Positions 20,188 through 27,975 of a stretch of DNA of 64,000 nucleotides are shown piece after piece. This DNA comes from Tsuneonella amylolytica (GTDB lineage Bacteria > Pseudomonadota > Alphaproteobacteria > Sphingomonadales > Sphingomonadaceae): contig NZ_CP032570.1 in the NCBI RefSeq assembly GCF_003626915.1, forward strand, positions 2,045,001-2,109,000. Reading direction: 5' to 3'. Positions within the stretch are counted from its first letter, which is position 1. Each line of letters begins with the position of its first letter. Both the position numbers and the translations under genes were made by a program. The notes under the pieces are model-generated. The model saw only the letters and a list, made by a program, of their open reading frames with translations. It did not search any database and had not been told where the DNA came from.

Positions 20188-20220
20188 TCCGCCCTCACAA
20201 CCAGACCAAACGCAGCGTCC

Positions 20221-20269
20221 AGGCATCCCGCCTCGGGCGCATTTTTTATGCCTGAAGGGAATTGTAATG
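20221..20269 (+). promoter_or_regulatory. Hairpin, T6 and RBS module
   Basis: AGGCAT (20221-20226) pairs with ATGCCT (20248-20253) around an inner CCCG-CGGG stem and TTTTTT. CTGAAGGGAATTGTAATG (20252-20269) then gives the start of the next gene. It matches the modules at 19202 and 22501. Confidence 0.5.
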
Positions 20270-20653
20270 CGTATCGTAGATCACACTGACATCGGGTCGC
20301 TGGCCGACGCGAAGTTACGGTCGCTTATTCAAGCGCATCTTGTCACCGCTCGTGAAAGCGGACTAATCGACCTCACAGTTTTCGCGGTCGCAGAGAGTGG
20401 CGACACCAAGCAAACGATGATTGCCGCACTCGGGTTCAGCCCGCTCGATAACTTGCTCGACGGCACCAGCTATGGTGACCCGAACTATCTGCCAGCTTGG
20501 GATTGGCTCGAAATCCATCCTCGTTGGTTCGAGCTGCTTTTCACCGTTGGCGACGATGGTTTCGCCTACATTATCTTCATCTCGCGTTCCGCGGTGGGGA
20601 CATCGGCGCTGGCCAACGCTTGCGCGGAGCACGTCGCAGGGCCGGGAACCTGA
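20267..20653 (+). CDS. Small unknown protein, paralogue of the preceding gene
   Basis: 128 residues, cytosolic, family not recognised. It shares the SGDT/ALGFSP, HPRWFELLF and GDDGFAYIIFI motifs with the 92-residue product just upstream, so the two are tandem relatives that diverged strongly. The last 20 residues (SAVGTSALANAC...) have no counterpart. It starts in the shared GAAGGGAATT module. Confidence 0.6.
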   Translation: MRIVDHTDIGSLADAKLRSLIQAHLVTARESGLIDLTVFAVAESGDTKQTMIAALGFSPLDNLLDGTSYGDPNYLPAWDWLEIHPRWFELLFTVGDDGFAYIIFISRSAVGTSALANACAEHVAGPGT

Positions 20654-20821
20654 AATCCTGGCAACCTGCAGCACTTGACGAGCGGCACCCAAACGCCAAT
20701 ATCATTACTGCGCCGATCCTCAGGGTAGGCGATCTACGACTTCTCTTTTGACTGACCTACGCGCCTGGAGCGCCTTTAAAACAGCCCATACGATGGGCGT
20801 CAGTTTGAAGGGGGTTTCCCC

Positions 20822-22285
20822 ATGAATAACGGAAATACATCGCCTCCGGGCGAGGCCGAGCGCTATTGGACAGCGTTCGGTTTTAAGAATGTGCGTCAAG
20901 ATAGCGATGGAAAGCTATGGGGGGATATTCCTGATGGCACCATCGCTTTCACAAGTGTCGGTGCTGACTCAGGTCTTTCGCTTAGACGTGCGCTGCAGGC
21001 AATTGGCACAGTCCCCGATATTCTTGCCAAATTCGACGGTGATCATCGTCTCTACCTCTACGCTCTCGATCCGGAATTACCGGCCAACGCCATCAGATCG
21101 CATTTCAAAGCGGCAGGCGAGGTTCGCTTTTCCGGCGATCGGATCGCGCTTCCGCAAGGCGACGATCTTCAGCTTGGCGAATGGCCTCAAAACGCTGGAG
21201 ATCTGGCGGAATTCGACACCCTCGATGGCGTAAGCGAAGTTGAAAGTTCCCCCGGTGACCTGCCCCAGCAGGTTGTCGGGGGGACCCTTCTCGACGAGTT
21301 CAGCATTCTCGATGCTGACTTGGGCGACGAGGCCGTCAAGAGCCGTCCCTTGCTCGGTTTGGTAGTGCTTTCCGGCCAGGCGACCGTCATCTACGCGCCG
21401 CCGAATTCCGGTAAGACGCTCCTGACCCTGCACCTGGTCGCGGAGGCCGTCGAGGCCGGGCGGGTGGTACCTCAGCGGTGTTACTATGTAAACGCGGACG
21501 ACAGCTTGGAGGGCGTGCATGTGAAACGCTCCATCCTTGCCGAGGTCGGTGTCCATACGCTTGTGCCGGGCATGCAAGGCTTCGACGTTCGGAAACTATC
21601 AGCGTCCATCACATCGCTCATAGCTGAAGATGATTGCGGCGACGTGGTCATCATCGTCGACACGCTAAAGAAATTTGTCGATCTGATGGACAAGAAGGGG
21701 TCGGCTGCCTTCGGTGACGTTGTGCGACGCTTCGTGCTTAAAGGCGGGACGTTTCTAGCCTTGGCGCACACGCGGAAGAACGAGGGGCCGGACGGTCAGC
21801 TGGTATACGGCGGAACCTCTGACGTGGTCGAAGATTTCGACGCGGCCTGCCTCCTTGTGCCCCTTGAAGATCGTACCGACGACGGGCTCAAACTCGTGCA
21901 ATTTCAATTCCGCAAGCGCCGTGGCCGGAACTTCGAGGAGGCCTACGGTTACGACGACGACCCTAGCCTCAACTACGAGGCCCGCTACGCGTCCGTGCGG
22001 CTGGTCACGACTGACGAGTATGAAGAGCAGCAAGCGCGGCAGCGCTACCGCTCCGACATCGACCTGATCGAAGGCATTTCCGCAGAGATCGCTGGCGGGT
22101 GCGCCAAAAAGATGGCCCTGGTCCGGAAAGTTGGTGCGGAGTTGGGCGCTAGCCGCAGCCAGGTACTTGCCGTGCTCGATCGGTACACTGGCGACGACCC
22201 TTACCACCATCGATGGTTCTACTCCGTGGAGGCGCGGGGGGCGAAGGTTTATCGCCTTCACGTTAAGCAGGAGGACGGCGGCTAG
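20822..22285 (+). CDS. RepA-like AAA ATPase/helicase of the island
   Basis: 487 residues. Residues 1-150 form an acidic N-terminal part without recognised motifs. The ATPase core has Walker A APPNSGKT at 192-199 and Walker B VVIIVDTLKKF at about 276-286. A C-terminal segment (about 415-487) is winged-helix-like (KKMALVRKVGAELGASRSQVLAVLDRY). RecA-fold ATPases of this size next to an integrase are usually replicative helicases (RepA type) of phages, plasmids or integrative elements. No primase is visible nearby. A small palindrome GCCCAT-acg-ATGGGC (20784-20798) precedes the gene and could be an operator. Confidence 0.75.
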   Translation: MNNGNTSPPGEAERYWTAFGFKNVRQDSDGKLWGDIPDGTIAFTSVGADSGLSLRRALQAIGTVPDILAKFDGDHRLYLYALDPELPANAIRSHFKAAGEVRFSGDRIALPQGDDLQLGEWPQNAGDLAEFDTLDGVSEVESSPGDLPQQVVGGTLLDEFSILDADLGDEAVKSRPLLGLVVLSGQATVIYAPPNSGKTLLTLHLVAEAVEAGRVVPQRCYYVNADDSLEGVHVKRSILAEVGVHTLVPGMQGFDVRKLSASITSLIAEDDCGDVVIIVDTLKKFVDLMDKKGSAAFGDVVRRFVLKGGTFLALAHTRKNEGPDGQLVYGGTSDVVEDFDAACLLVPLEDRTDDGLKLVQFQFRKRRGRNFEEAYGYDDDPSLNYEARYASVRLVTTDEYEEQQARQRYRSDIDLIEGISAEIAGGCAKKMALVRKVGAELGASRSQVLAVLDRYTGDDPYHHRWFYSVEARGAKVYRLHVKQEDGG

Positions 22286-22500
22286 GTCGCCAGGATGCCA
22301 GGTTCCCAGCTCGCCGGCGGGGTTGCGTCCCTCTGGCGGGCCGGGCTTCCGGCGGGCCGGTGTGCAGCATGTGCCCGACCCACTCCAACGCTTGTCAAAA
22401 CCGCTTTCTCTTAAGCTCACGGCCGCTCGGCCATCCCCGCCGTCCCTGGACCCCGCCCGCGGCGACGCGGCGCTCCGCGGTTCGGCATTTATCGCCCTTT

Positions 22501-22518
22501 CCGAAGGAAATTCATATG
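22501..22518 (+). promoter_or_regulatory. Ribosome binding module of the integrase
   Basis: CCGAAGGAAATTCATATG repeats the 18-base pattern at 19202 and 20252 and decides the integrase start at 22516. The longer frame, open from 22360, lacks such a site. Confidence 0.7.
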
Positions 22519-23667
22519 CCACGAGTTCATCTCGACCACTCATTTTGCCTTACCGCCCGGTGTCTCCCTGGCCGTAAGCGCACTGACTACTATGATCGCA
22601 CGGTCACGGGCTTTGTGCTCGAAGTCCACGCGAGCGGCACCTCCAGCTACGCGTTCCGCTACCAGGACGCGTATGGGAAACTGCGGCAGCGTCGCATTGC
22701 CGGATTCGGCGATGTGACGTTCGATCAAGCCAAGAAACGTGCCCAGCGCTGGCGGGCGGAGGTGACACTTGGCGGCGATCCAGCCGGCCAGAAAGCCGAA
22801 AAAAAGGCGATCCCGAACTACGCTACGCTCGCCGATCAACATCTGGAGTACGTGCGAACCTACTCACGCAATCCCGGCAATACCGAGTCTGTCCTTCGCG
22901 TCCACGTTCGGCCGAAGTGGGGTAAGAAGCGCCTCGACGAGATTCATACGCCGGACATCGCGAAGTGGCTCGGAGACCTTCGTGCACGTGGCCTTGCTCC
23001 GGCTACGGTCGAGAAAATCCGCGTGATCTTCAATCGTTCGTTCGAGCTTGCTCTTCGATGGCAAACGCCGGGAGTGAAGGCGAACCCCGTCCGGGGCATC
23101 CAGCGCCCGAAGGTGGCCAACGCGCGTGATCGCTTTCTCACTGCCGAGGAAGCCGCACGCCTGTTGAAGGCAACTCAGGCTTCGCTCAATCCGCAACTGT
23201 ACAACATCGTTCGGCTTCTGCTGCTGACCGGTGCGCGGAAACGCGAGTTGCTTGATGCTCGGTGGGTGGACGTAGATCTTGATCGGCGGGCCTGGTTCAT
23301 TCCGACGTCGAAGACAGGCAAGTCGCGTTATGTGCCGCTCAGCACGACTGCCGTCGAGGTGATCGAGCAATTGCCGCGCTTCGACAACTGCCCGTGGTTA
23401 CTTCCCAACCCGTCGAGCAAGCGACCCTACACGGACATTAAGCATCCGTGGGAAACCGCCCGAGCGGCAGCAGGGCTGCACGGACTCCACATTCATGACC
23501 TCCGCCACTCGGCAGCGAGCTTCATGATCAATGCGGGAATCGATTTGTTCGCTGTGGGCCGCATTCTGGGTCACGCCGATCATCAGTCGACCATGCGCTA
23601 CTCGCACCTAGCTAACGACACACTTCTTGCAGCCGTGGAAGCTGGCGCTGCTAAAATGGCAATCTAA
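22516..23667 (+). CDS. Tyrosine-type site-specific integrase
   Basis: 383 residues. The N-terminal arm-binding domain (DUF4102-like) covers about 1-95, the core-binding SAM-like domain about 100-195 and the catalytic domain 205-383. The active-site residues are R241 (TGARKREL), K in the TSKTGKSR hairpin (266-269), H327-x-x-R330 (HDLRHSA), H353 (GHADHQ) and the nucleophile Y362 (MRYSHL). It should insert and excise the island at the 45-bp tRNA-Thr repeat, whose right copy lies 1.05 kb downstream. It is preceded by the RepA-like ATPase gene. Confidence 0.95.
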   Translation: MPRVHLDHSFCLTARCLPGRKRTDYYDRTVTGFVLEVHASGTSSYAFRYQDAYGKLRQRRIAGFGDVTFDQAKKRAQRWRAEVTLGGDPAGQKAEKKAIPNYATLADQHLEYVRTYSRNPGNTESVLRVHVRPKWGKKRLDEIHTPDIAKWLGDLRARGLAPATVEKIRVIFNRSFELALRWQTPGVKANPVRGIQRPKVANARDRFLTAEEAARLLKATQASLNPQLYNIVRLLLLTGARKRELLDARWVDVDLDRRAWFIPTSKTGKSRYVPLSTTAVEVIEQLPRFDNCPWLLPNPSSKRPYTDIKHPWETARAAAGLHGLHIHDLRHSAASFMINAGIDLFAVGRILGHADHQSTMRYSHLANDTLLAAVEAGAAKMAI

Positions 23668-23676
23668 CCTCTCCCC

Positions 23677-23728
23677 CCCCTCTCGGCCTGCGGGTCGGGA
23701 GGGGCTTCTCCTTCATTGGATTTTTTTT
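23677..23728 (+). terminator. Terminator after integrase, abutting next RBS
   Basis: CCCCTC pairs with GAGGGG at 23677-23704 around a GC-rich loop. A C/T-rich tract ending in eight T follows, and CCGGAG, the Shine-Dalgarno of the next gene, comes directly after. Confidence 0.6.
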
Positions 23729-23741
23729 CCGGAGTTGAGCA

Positions 23742-24125
23742 ATGAACAACGCGAAGGATCAAATCTGCTGGCAGCCCGTCCCGAACTGGACGACTGCGAA
23801 GTTCGTCGGTTGGGGTCGTAGTAGAGGCCTCTATCGCGCTCAGATGCACGGGGAGACGATGTTCCTTGGGTCGGCTACCAAAACGTCGCTAGCAGCCCGA
23901 CTTAGAGCGTACTGTGCGCCGAACGGGACCTGGCAAAACCACGAAGCTGGGCGTCTGATCCACCGACATCGAGCTTCCATCGAAATGCAGATCGCTCTCC
24001 TCGACCTGCCGCCTGGTCAGATTCGCAGGATTGCGGAGGCACTGATCGAAGAAGAAGAGCCCCGGTGGAACAATCTCGAACGGCACCGCGAGCATCGAAG
24101 TGGCGCCAAGAATCAAAATCGGTAG
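23742..24125 (+). CDS. Small protein with GIY-YIG-like pattern
   Basis: 127 residues. The pattern GLYRAQ ... TMFLGSATKTSLAARLRAY ... EALIEEEEPRWN resembles a GIY-YIG nuclease: a GLY strand, an F/YxG strand, the helix with the catalytic Arg, and the late Glu followed by PxWN. The second tyrosine is replaced (FLGS), so activity is uncertain. It may be a nicking endonuclease of the island or a structural relative. It is convergent with, and overlaps by 13 bp, the Excalibur gene. Confidence 0.5.
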   Translation: MNNAKDQICWQPVPNWTTAKFVGWGRSRGLYRAQMHGETMFLGSATKTSLAARLRAYCAPNGTWQNHEAGRLIHRHRASIEMQIALLDLPPGQIRRIAEALIEEEEPRWNNLERHREHRSGAKNQNR

Positions 24126-24514
24126 GGTTCGCAGGCAATCCCGTCGCTGTCGCCGTCCAGGCCCTCGCGATACCCAGGCTCCCCGATGAATATTGGGGCA
24201 GTGCCAGCCGCACGTGCGACGTCACAACCGGACCAGTAATCGCCTTCCTGTGGAGCTCGGGCGCGTTCGAGGCCTAAGGATACAGCTGCTGGGCGCGCTA
24301 CGTTGCTGGTCGCCTGCAAGCCGCCCTGCATCACAATAAGGCTGCCTGTGCCGAGGATGGCACCGCATAACGCAGCACCCGCAAGGACCTTCGCAACCCG
24401 CTTTCGCTCGGCTGCTTTTGCCTCGCGTCGATACCGCTTGCCAAGCGTGATCGGGACCGCGCGGAAGGGCTTGCGAACGGGCATTCCAGCATCGTAGTCA
24501 AAAAGGGTAAACAT
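24113..24514 (-). CDS. Membrane protein with Excalibur calcium-binding domain
   Basis: 133 residues. A basic N-terminus is followed by one transmembrane helix (about 43-65, VLAGAALCGAILGTGSLIVM). The C-terminal Excalibur motif (about 92-132) has DYWSGCDVARAAG and the DGDSDGIACE calcium-loop signature. It would face the periplasm. Such domains often go with SNase-type nucleases, one of which is in this island at 18208. It transcribes away from attR. Confidence 0.82.
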   Translation of the reverse strand: MFTLFDYDAGMPVRKPFRAVPITLGKRYRREAKAAERKRVAKVLAGAALCGAILGTGSLIVMQGGLQATSNVARPAAVSLGLERARAPQEGDYWSGCDVARAAGTAPIFIGEPGYREGLDGDSDGIACEPYRF

Positions 24515-24713
24515 TCGCTTTTGGGAAGGCGGTGACCGGGCGAGAGCCGGGTCGTTCGCTGTTTCGCGTTCCTAACAAAGAGCGTTAGAAAGGAACCGAC
24601 GGTATGCCCAGCAGTCGACCGATTTGGGCAGAGGCTGGTTTCCGATGCAAATTGTTAAGTCTCTCGACTTAACCGCTTGAACTTTATTGTCTTTTACGCA
24701 TTCGAATAAGCCT

Positions 24714-24758
24714 TTCGTAATGATGGGGTCACAGGTTCGAGTCCTGTAAGCGGCACCA
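24714..24758 (+). repeat. attR: displaced tRNA-Thr 3' half
   Basis: An exact copy of 10334-10378, with no 5' half of a tRNA before it. It is therefore not a second tRNA gene but the right attachment site of the island. Confidence 0.95.
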
Positions 24759-24974
24759 CCTACGGTCAAAATTGGGGCCGCACCCTTCGCCGCGGCTCTC
24801 GCCGCGAAGGCTTGCACCATTGCGCCTTCCCGTAGCCAGTTGGCGCGTAGAGCACCCCGTAGGATGCAGCCTCAGCATTCGAGCGAGCCTGTCGATGCTT
24901 CATCGCCACCAAGCTGCGCTCGGAAGCGCCGTCCGTGGCCCTGCCGGAAATACCCGACAGGGGCGGTCGACCCG

Positions 24975-27932
24975 TCAGAACCTGACTTTCGTTCCCAGCT
25001 TGAAGGTGCGACCGAGGGCGGACCCGATATACGGATCGTACCCGTACTCGAGGCGAGCGCCCGGCGGGTCCTCGTCGAAGATGTTCTCGACCCCGCCGGT
25101 GATCGTCGCGTCTATCCCGCCGAGCCGGACATCGACCGAAGCCAGAAGATCATGTTGCGTGAAGCTGCCGATCTTTCTGCCGAAATTCGTCCCGCCGAAC
25201 TCGGTAACCGCGCATGGATCGATGACCGTCCCGTCGTCGCGGTAGCAGCGATTGTCCTTCACACCGTCGATGTAGCTGAAGTTGTAGGTGAGGGTCACCG
25301 GTTCGAAACCGAGGCTGGCGAACGCATTACCCCGCCATTTCGAAATCGTACCCGGAGCGCGGCCGAAGTTCGACAAGCCCGCCGCCTGATAGCCATCGCT
25401 GAATGTCAGCCCGTTGAACTCGAAGTCGCCGATGTCGTAGTCCATCACATAGGTCGCATTCGCCCCGAGATTGAAGTCCACCGGCCCGAACCGGTTGCGG
25501 TATGTCAGCGAGAAGTCGAGACCGCGGGTGGTCACATCGGGGCCATTCACGGTCTGCGTGCGGATTCGGGCGATGTCGCGCGCGATGGTCGTACCCTGCG
25601 TGCAGGCTCCCCCCTGGAGCGTGACGTACTGCAGGAATGGGCTGGCGCAATTGACGAGCTGCGTGCCCGAGGTTCCCGGCGCGATCGCATTGGCGATAGC
25701 CTGGAAGGGAAGGTCGGCAAATCGGCCGTCGAACTCGTACGTCCAGAAATCGACGCTTGCGGTAAAGCCGCCGGCCGTCACGATCGCACCGATGTTGTAA
25801 GTGAGGGCGGTTTCGGGATCGAGATCGGGATTGCCGCCTGAATCGGTCGCGCGATATTCGTTGTTGATCGCGTTGATGCCTGCAACCGCGCTCGCGCCCC
25901 CTGGTGACAGGTTTGCGGGCAATGGACCACGGAACGTCGTGCCGATCGACCCGCGCAGGGCGAGGAAGTCGGTCGCCTGGAGACGCGCCGACAGCTTGGG
26001 ATTGATGGTCGACCCGACCGGATCGCCATAATCCTCGAACCGGATTGCGCCGACCAGTTCCAGTGCATCGAACGGGTTGACCTGGACTTCCGCGAAAAGG
26101 GCGTTGATGCCCTGGCTGAGGTCCGCGGTGGGGTACTGGCCGAGGAACGTGAAGGCGCCCACCGGTACGAGGTTGTCGGTCGGGCTGATCAGGCAACTGC
26201 GATCGCCATCCACCGCGCATGGATAGGCATCGGGATCGCTGAAGCGGTTGATCGGGCGGTTGGTGAAGTGGCTGTCGCGGTGCTGGCCGCCGAATGCGTA
26301 GCCGACATCCATGCCGAAAAGCTGGGTGTTGCCGCTGAAGACGAGGTCGACCGTCCATAGCTCCTCGATGCCGATCGCGCCGTTCTGTTGCCGGACCCAG
26401 TTTATCAGCTCGGGTGAATTCTCGCTGCCGGGCACATACGCCGGATTCGTGAGCCCGAGCGCAAGGTTTCCTTGCGACTGGCTGATGAAAGGGTTGTAGA
26501 ACTGGCACCCGTTCGCCCCGGCGACGGTGCTTTGGCAGTTCGGCCCGCCGAAGCCGTTCAAGGCTCTTTGCAAGCGGTCGCTGACGAAATCGTACGAGAA
26601 GGCTTCCCGTCTGCTGCGCAGGAACATGCCGTTAAGGGAGGCGCGAAAATTAGGCGAGAAATCCTTCTCGAAGCCGGCGGAGACGCGCCAGGCGTCGTTG
26701 AAAGCGCCGCCTTCGCCGGCACCGCGCGGATCGAGCGGGTTGGAACTGCTGCCGAAGGGGCGCCACAGCACGACCACCGCGCGCGAAGAGAAGCGGTCCG
26801 GCGCGGACCCCGCTCCGAACGTCTGATTGATGAAAGTCTGGAAGTTGGGATTGCTGCGCGGCACGATGAACCGCGAACTGGTGCCGGGCCCGAGAACGCT
26901 CTGGGTCACGGGGTAACTGGGTGAATAGCCGAGCTCGGGCAGTTCCGTTCGGGAATACAGCGCGTCCGCGCGGAACCGGAGAGTATCCGACAGGTCCGTC
27001 GTAAGCTGCCCGAAGACCTGATAGCGATCCTCCTTCTCGATCAGGTTCACGAACGGAATGTAGGAAAACCGGCAGGAATTGAACGTGGAGATCGGCACGA
27101 CGATACCGCCCAGCGCGTCACACGCCCCGAGGTTTTGACCGTCGATGCCGATGCCGAGCGCGGTGCCGGTCGCGGTTTGGGGAAGGTACACGCCCGGGTT
27201 GTTCAACGGAGACCATCCCGACGGGTTCACTTCGTAAGGAAGCTGGGTGAACGCGCGTTCGGTGGCGGGCAGTTCGGACCGGTGTTGATAGCCGGCACCG
27301 AACATGAGGTTGGTCGAACCCCAGGTCTTTCCCACCAGAATGCTGGCCTGGTAATTGTCGTCCGACCCGTTGACGAACTGCCAGTTGCCGGCCAGCTCGA
27401 CCCCGTCGAGGTTGCGGCGAGTGATGAAATTGGCGACACCGGCGATGGCGTCGGAGCCATAGGTCGATGCCGCGCCGTCCTTCAGGACCTCGACCCGTTG
27501 CAGGGCGAACATGGGGATGAGGTTGGTGTCGACCGCGCCGTCGCCGGGCTCGGGAAAGAAACGCTGGCTATTGAACAGGACCAGCGTCCGCTCCCGCCCC
27601 AAACCCCGGAGGTTCAGCGAGCCGACGCCCTGGCTGCCGCCGGCCGCGTACTGGTTGCTGTCGCCCAGCGCGATCCCGACCGAGGGCAGGCTCTTGATGA
27701 ATTCGAGCGGGCTGTCGATGCCGCGTTCGCTGAGCTCGTCGGTCGAAAAGACATCGACCGGCAACACGCCTTCTTCCGAAGTGCCGCGTATCAGCGTCCC
27801 GGTGACGACGATTTCCTCCACCGGAGCGGCGACCGGCGTTTCGGACGGGAGCGTGGCATCCTGCGCAAAGGCGGGGACTGCAAGGCAAGCCGGCGCGGTG
27901 AGGGCCGTCGCCAGCAAAAGAGTCTTTTTCAT
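24975..27932 (-). CDS. TonB-dependent outer-membrane receptor
   Basis: 985 residues from ATG at 27932, which has a good GGGAGGGA ribosome binding site; the frame continues upstream but without one. A signal peptide covers 1-24 (VPAFAQ). A TonB-box-like segment and plug (EEIVVTGTLIRG... to LNLRGLGRERTLVLF) are followed by a 22-strand-type barrel ending in TFKLGTKVRF. It takes up a substrate through the outer membrane using proton-motive force. It lies 43 bp behind the carboxylesterase on the same strand, so the pair is probably one operon importing and cleaving the same ester compound. It starts just outside the island. Confidence 0.92.
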   Translation of the reverse strand: MKKTLLLATALTAPACLAVPAFAQDATLPSETPVAAPVEEIVVTGTLIRGTSEEGVLPVDVFSTDELSERGIDSPLEFIKSLPSVGIALGDSNQYAAGGSQGVGSLNLRGLGRERTLVLFNSQRFFPEPGDGAVDTNLIPMFALQRVEVLKDGAASTYGSDAIAGVANFITRRNLDGVELAGNWQFVNGSDDNYQASILVGKTWGSTNLMFGAGYQHRSELPATERAFTQLPYEVNPSGWSPLNNPGVYLPQTATGTALGIGIDGQNLGACDALGGIVVPISTFNSCRFSYIPFVNLIEKEDRYQVFGQLTTDLSDTLRFRADALYSRTELPELGYSPSYPVTQSVLGPGTSSRFIVPRSNPNFQTFINQTFGAGSAPDRFSSRAVVVLWRPFGSSSNPLDPRGAGEGGAFNDAWRVSAGFEKDFSPNFRASLNGMFLRSRREAFSYDFVSDRLQRALNGFGGPNCQSTVAGANGCQFYNPFISQSQGNLALGLTNPAYVPGSENSPELINWVRQQNGAIGIEELWTVDLVFSGNTQLFGMDVGYAFGGQHRDSHFTNRPINRFSDPDAYPCAVDGDRSCLISPTDNLVPVGAFTFLGQYPTADLSQGINALFAEVQVNPFDALELVGAIRFEDYGDPVGSTINPKLSARLQATDFLALRGSIGTTFRGPLPANLSPGGASAVAGINAINNEYRATDSGGNPDLDPETALTYNIGAIVTAGGFTASVDFWTYEFDGRFADLPFQAIANAIAPGTSGTQLVNCASPFLQYVTLQGGACTQGTTIARDIARIRTQTVNGPDVTTRGLDFSLTYRNRFGPVDFNLGANATYVMDYDIGDFEFNGLTFSDGYQAAGLSNFGRAPGTISKWRGNAFASLGFEPVTLTYNFSYIDGVKDNRCYRDDGTVIDPCAVTEFGGTNFGRKIGSFTQHDLLASVDVRLGGIDATITGGVENIFDEDPPGARLEYGYDPYIGSALGRTFKLGTKVRF

Positions 27933-27975
27933 CGTTCCCTCCCAGGAAGTTGTTCGGTTTTTTCTCTTTGTGGGG

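Larger units (their letters stand above)
10334..24758 (+). mobile_element. 14.4-kb genomic island in tRNA-Thr
   Basis: Bounded by an exact 45-bp direct repeat of the tRNA-Thr 3' half, with a tyrosine integrase 1.05 kb from the right repeat. By eye the base composition is less GC-rich than the flanks, and the gene set is accessory: a candidate defence protein, a nuclease-helicase, a secreted nuclease, a RepA-like ATPase and small unknown genes. I see no conjugation, capsid or packaging genes, so it is an integrative element that would need help to move, or a stranded island. Confidence 0.93.

Noticed and set aside
24714-24758. Second tRNA-Thr gene
   Set aside because: Only the 3' half is present; the D-arm and 5' acceptor are missing. 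It is the island's right attachment repeat.
24840-25841. Plus-strand frame after the island
   Set aside because: It is antisense to the 3' end of the TonB receptor and shows no protein features.
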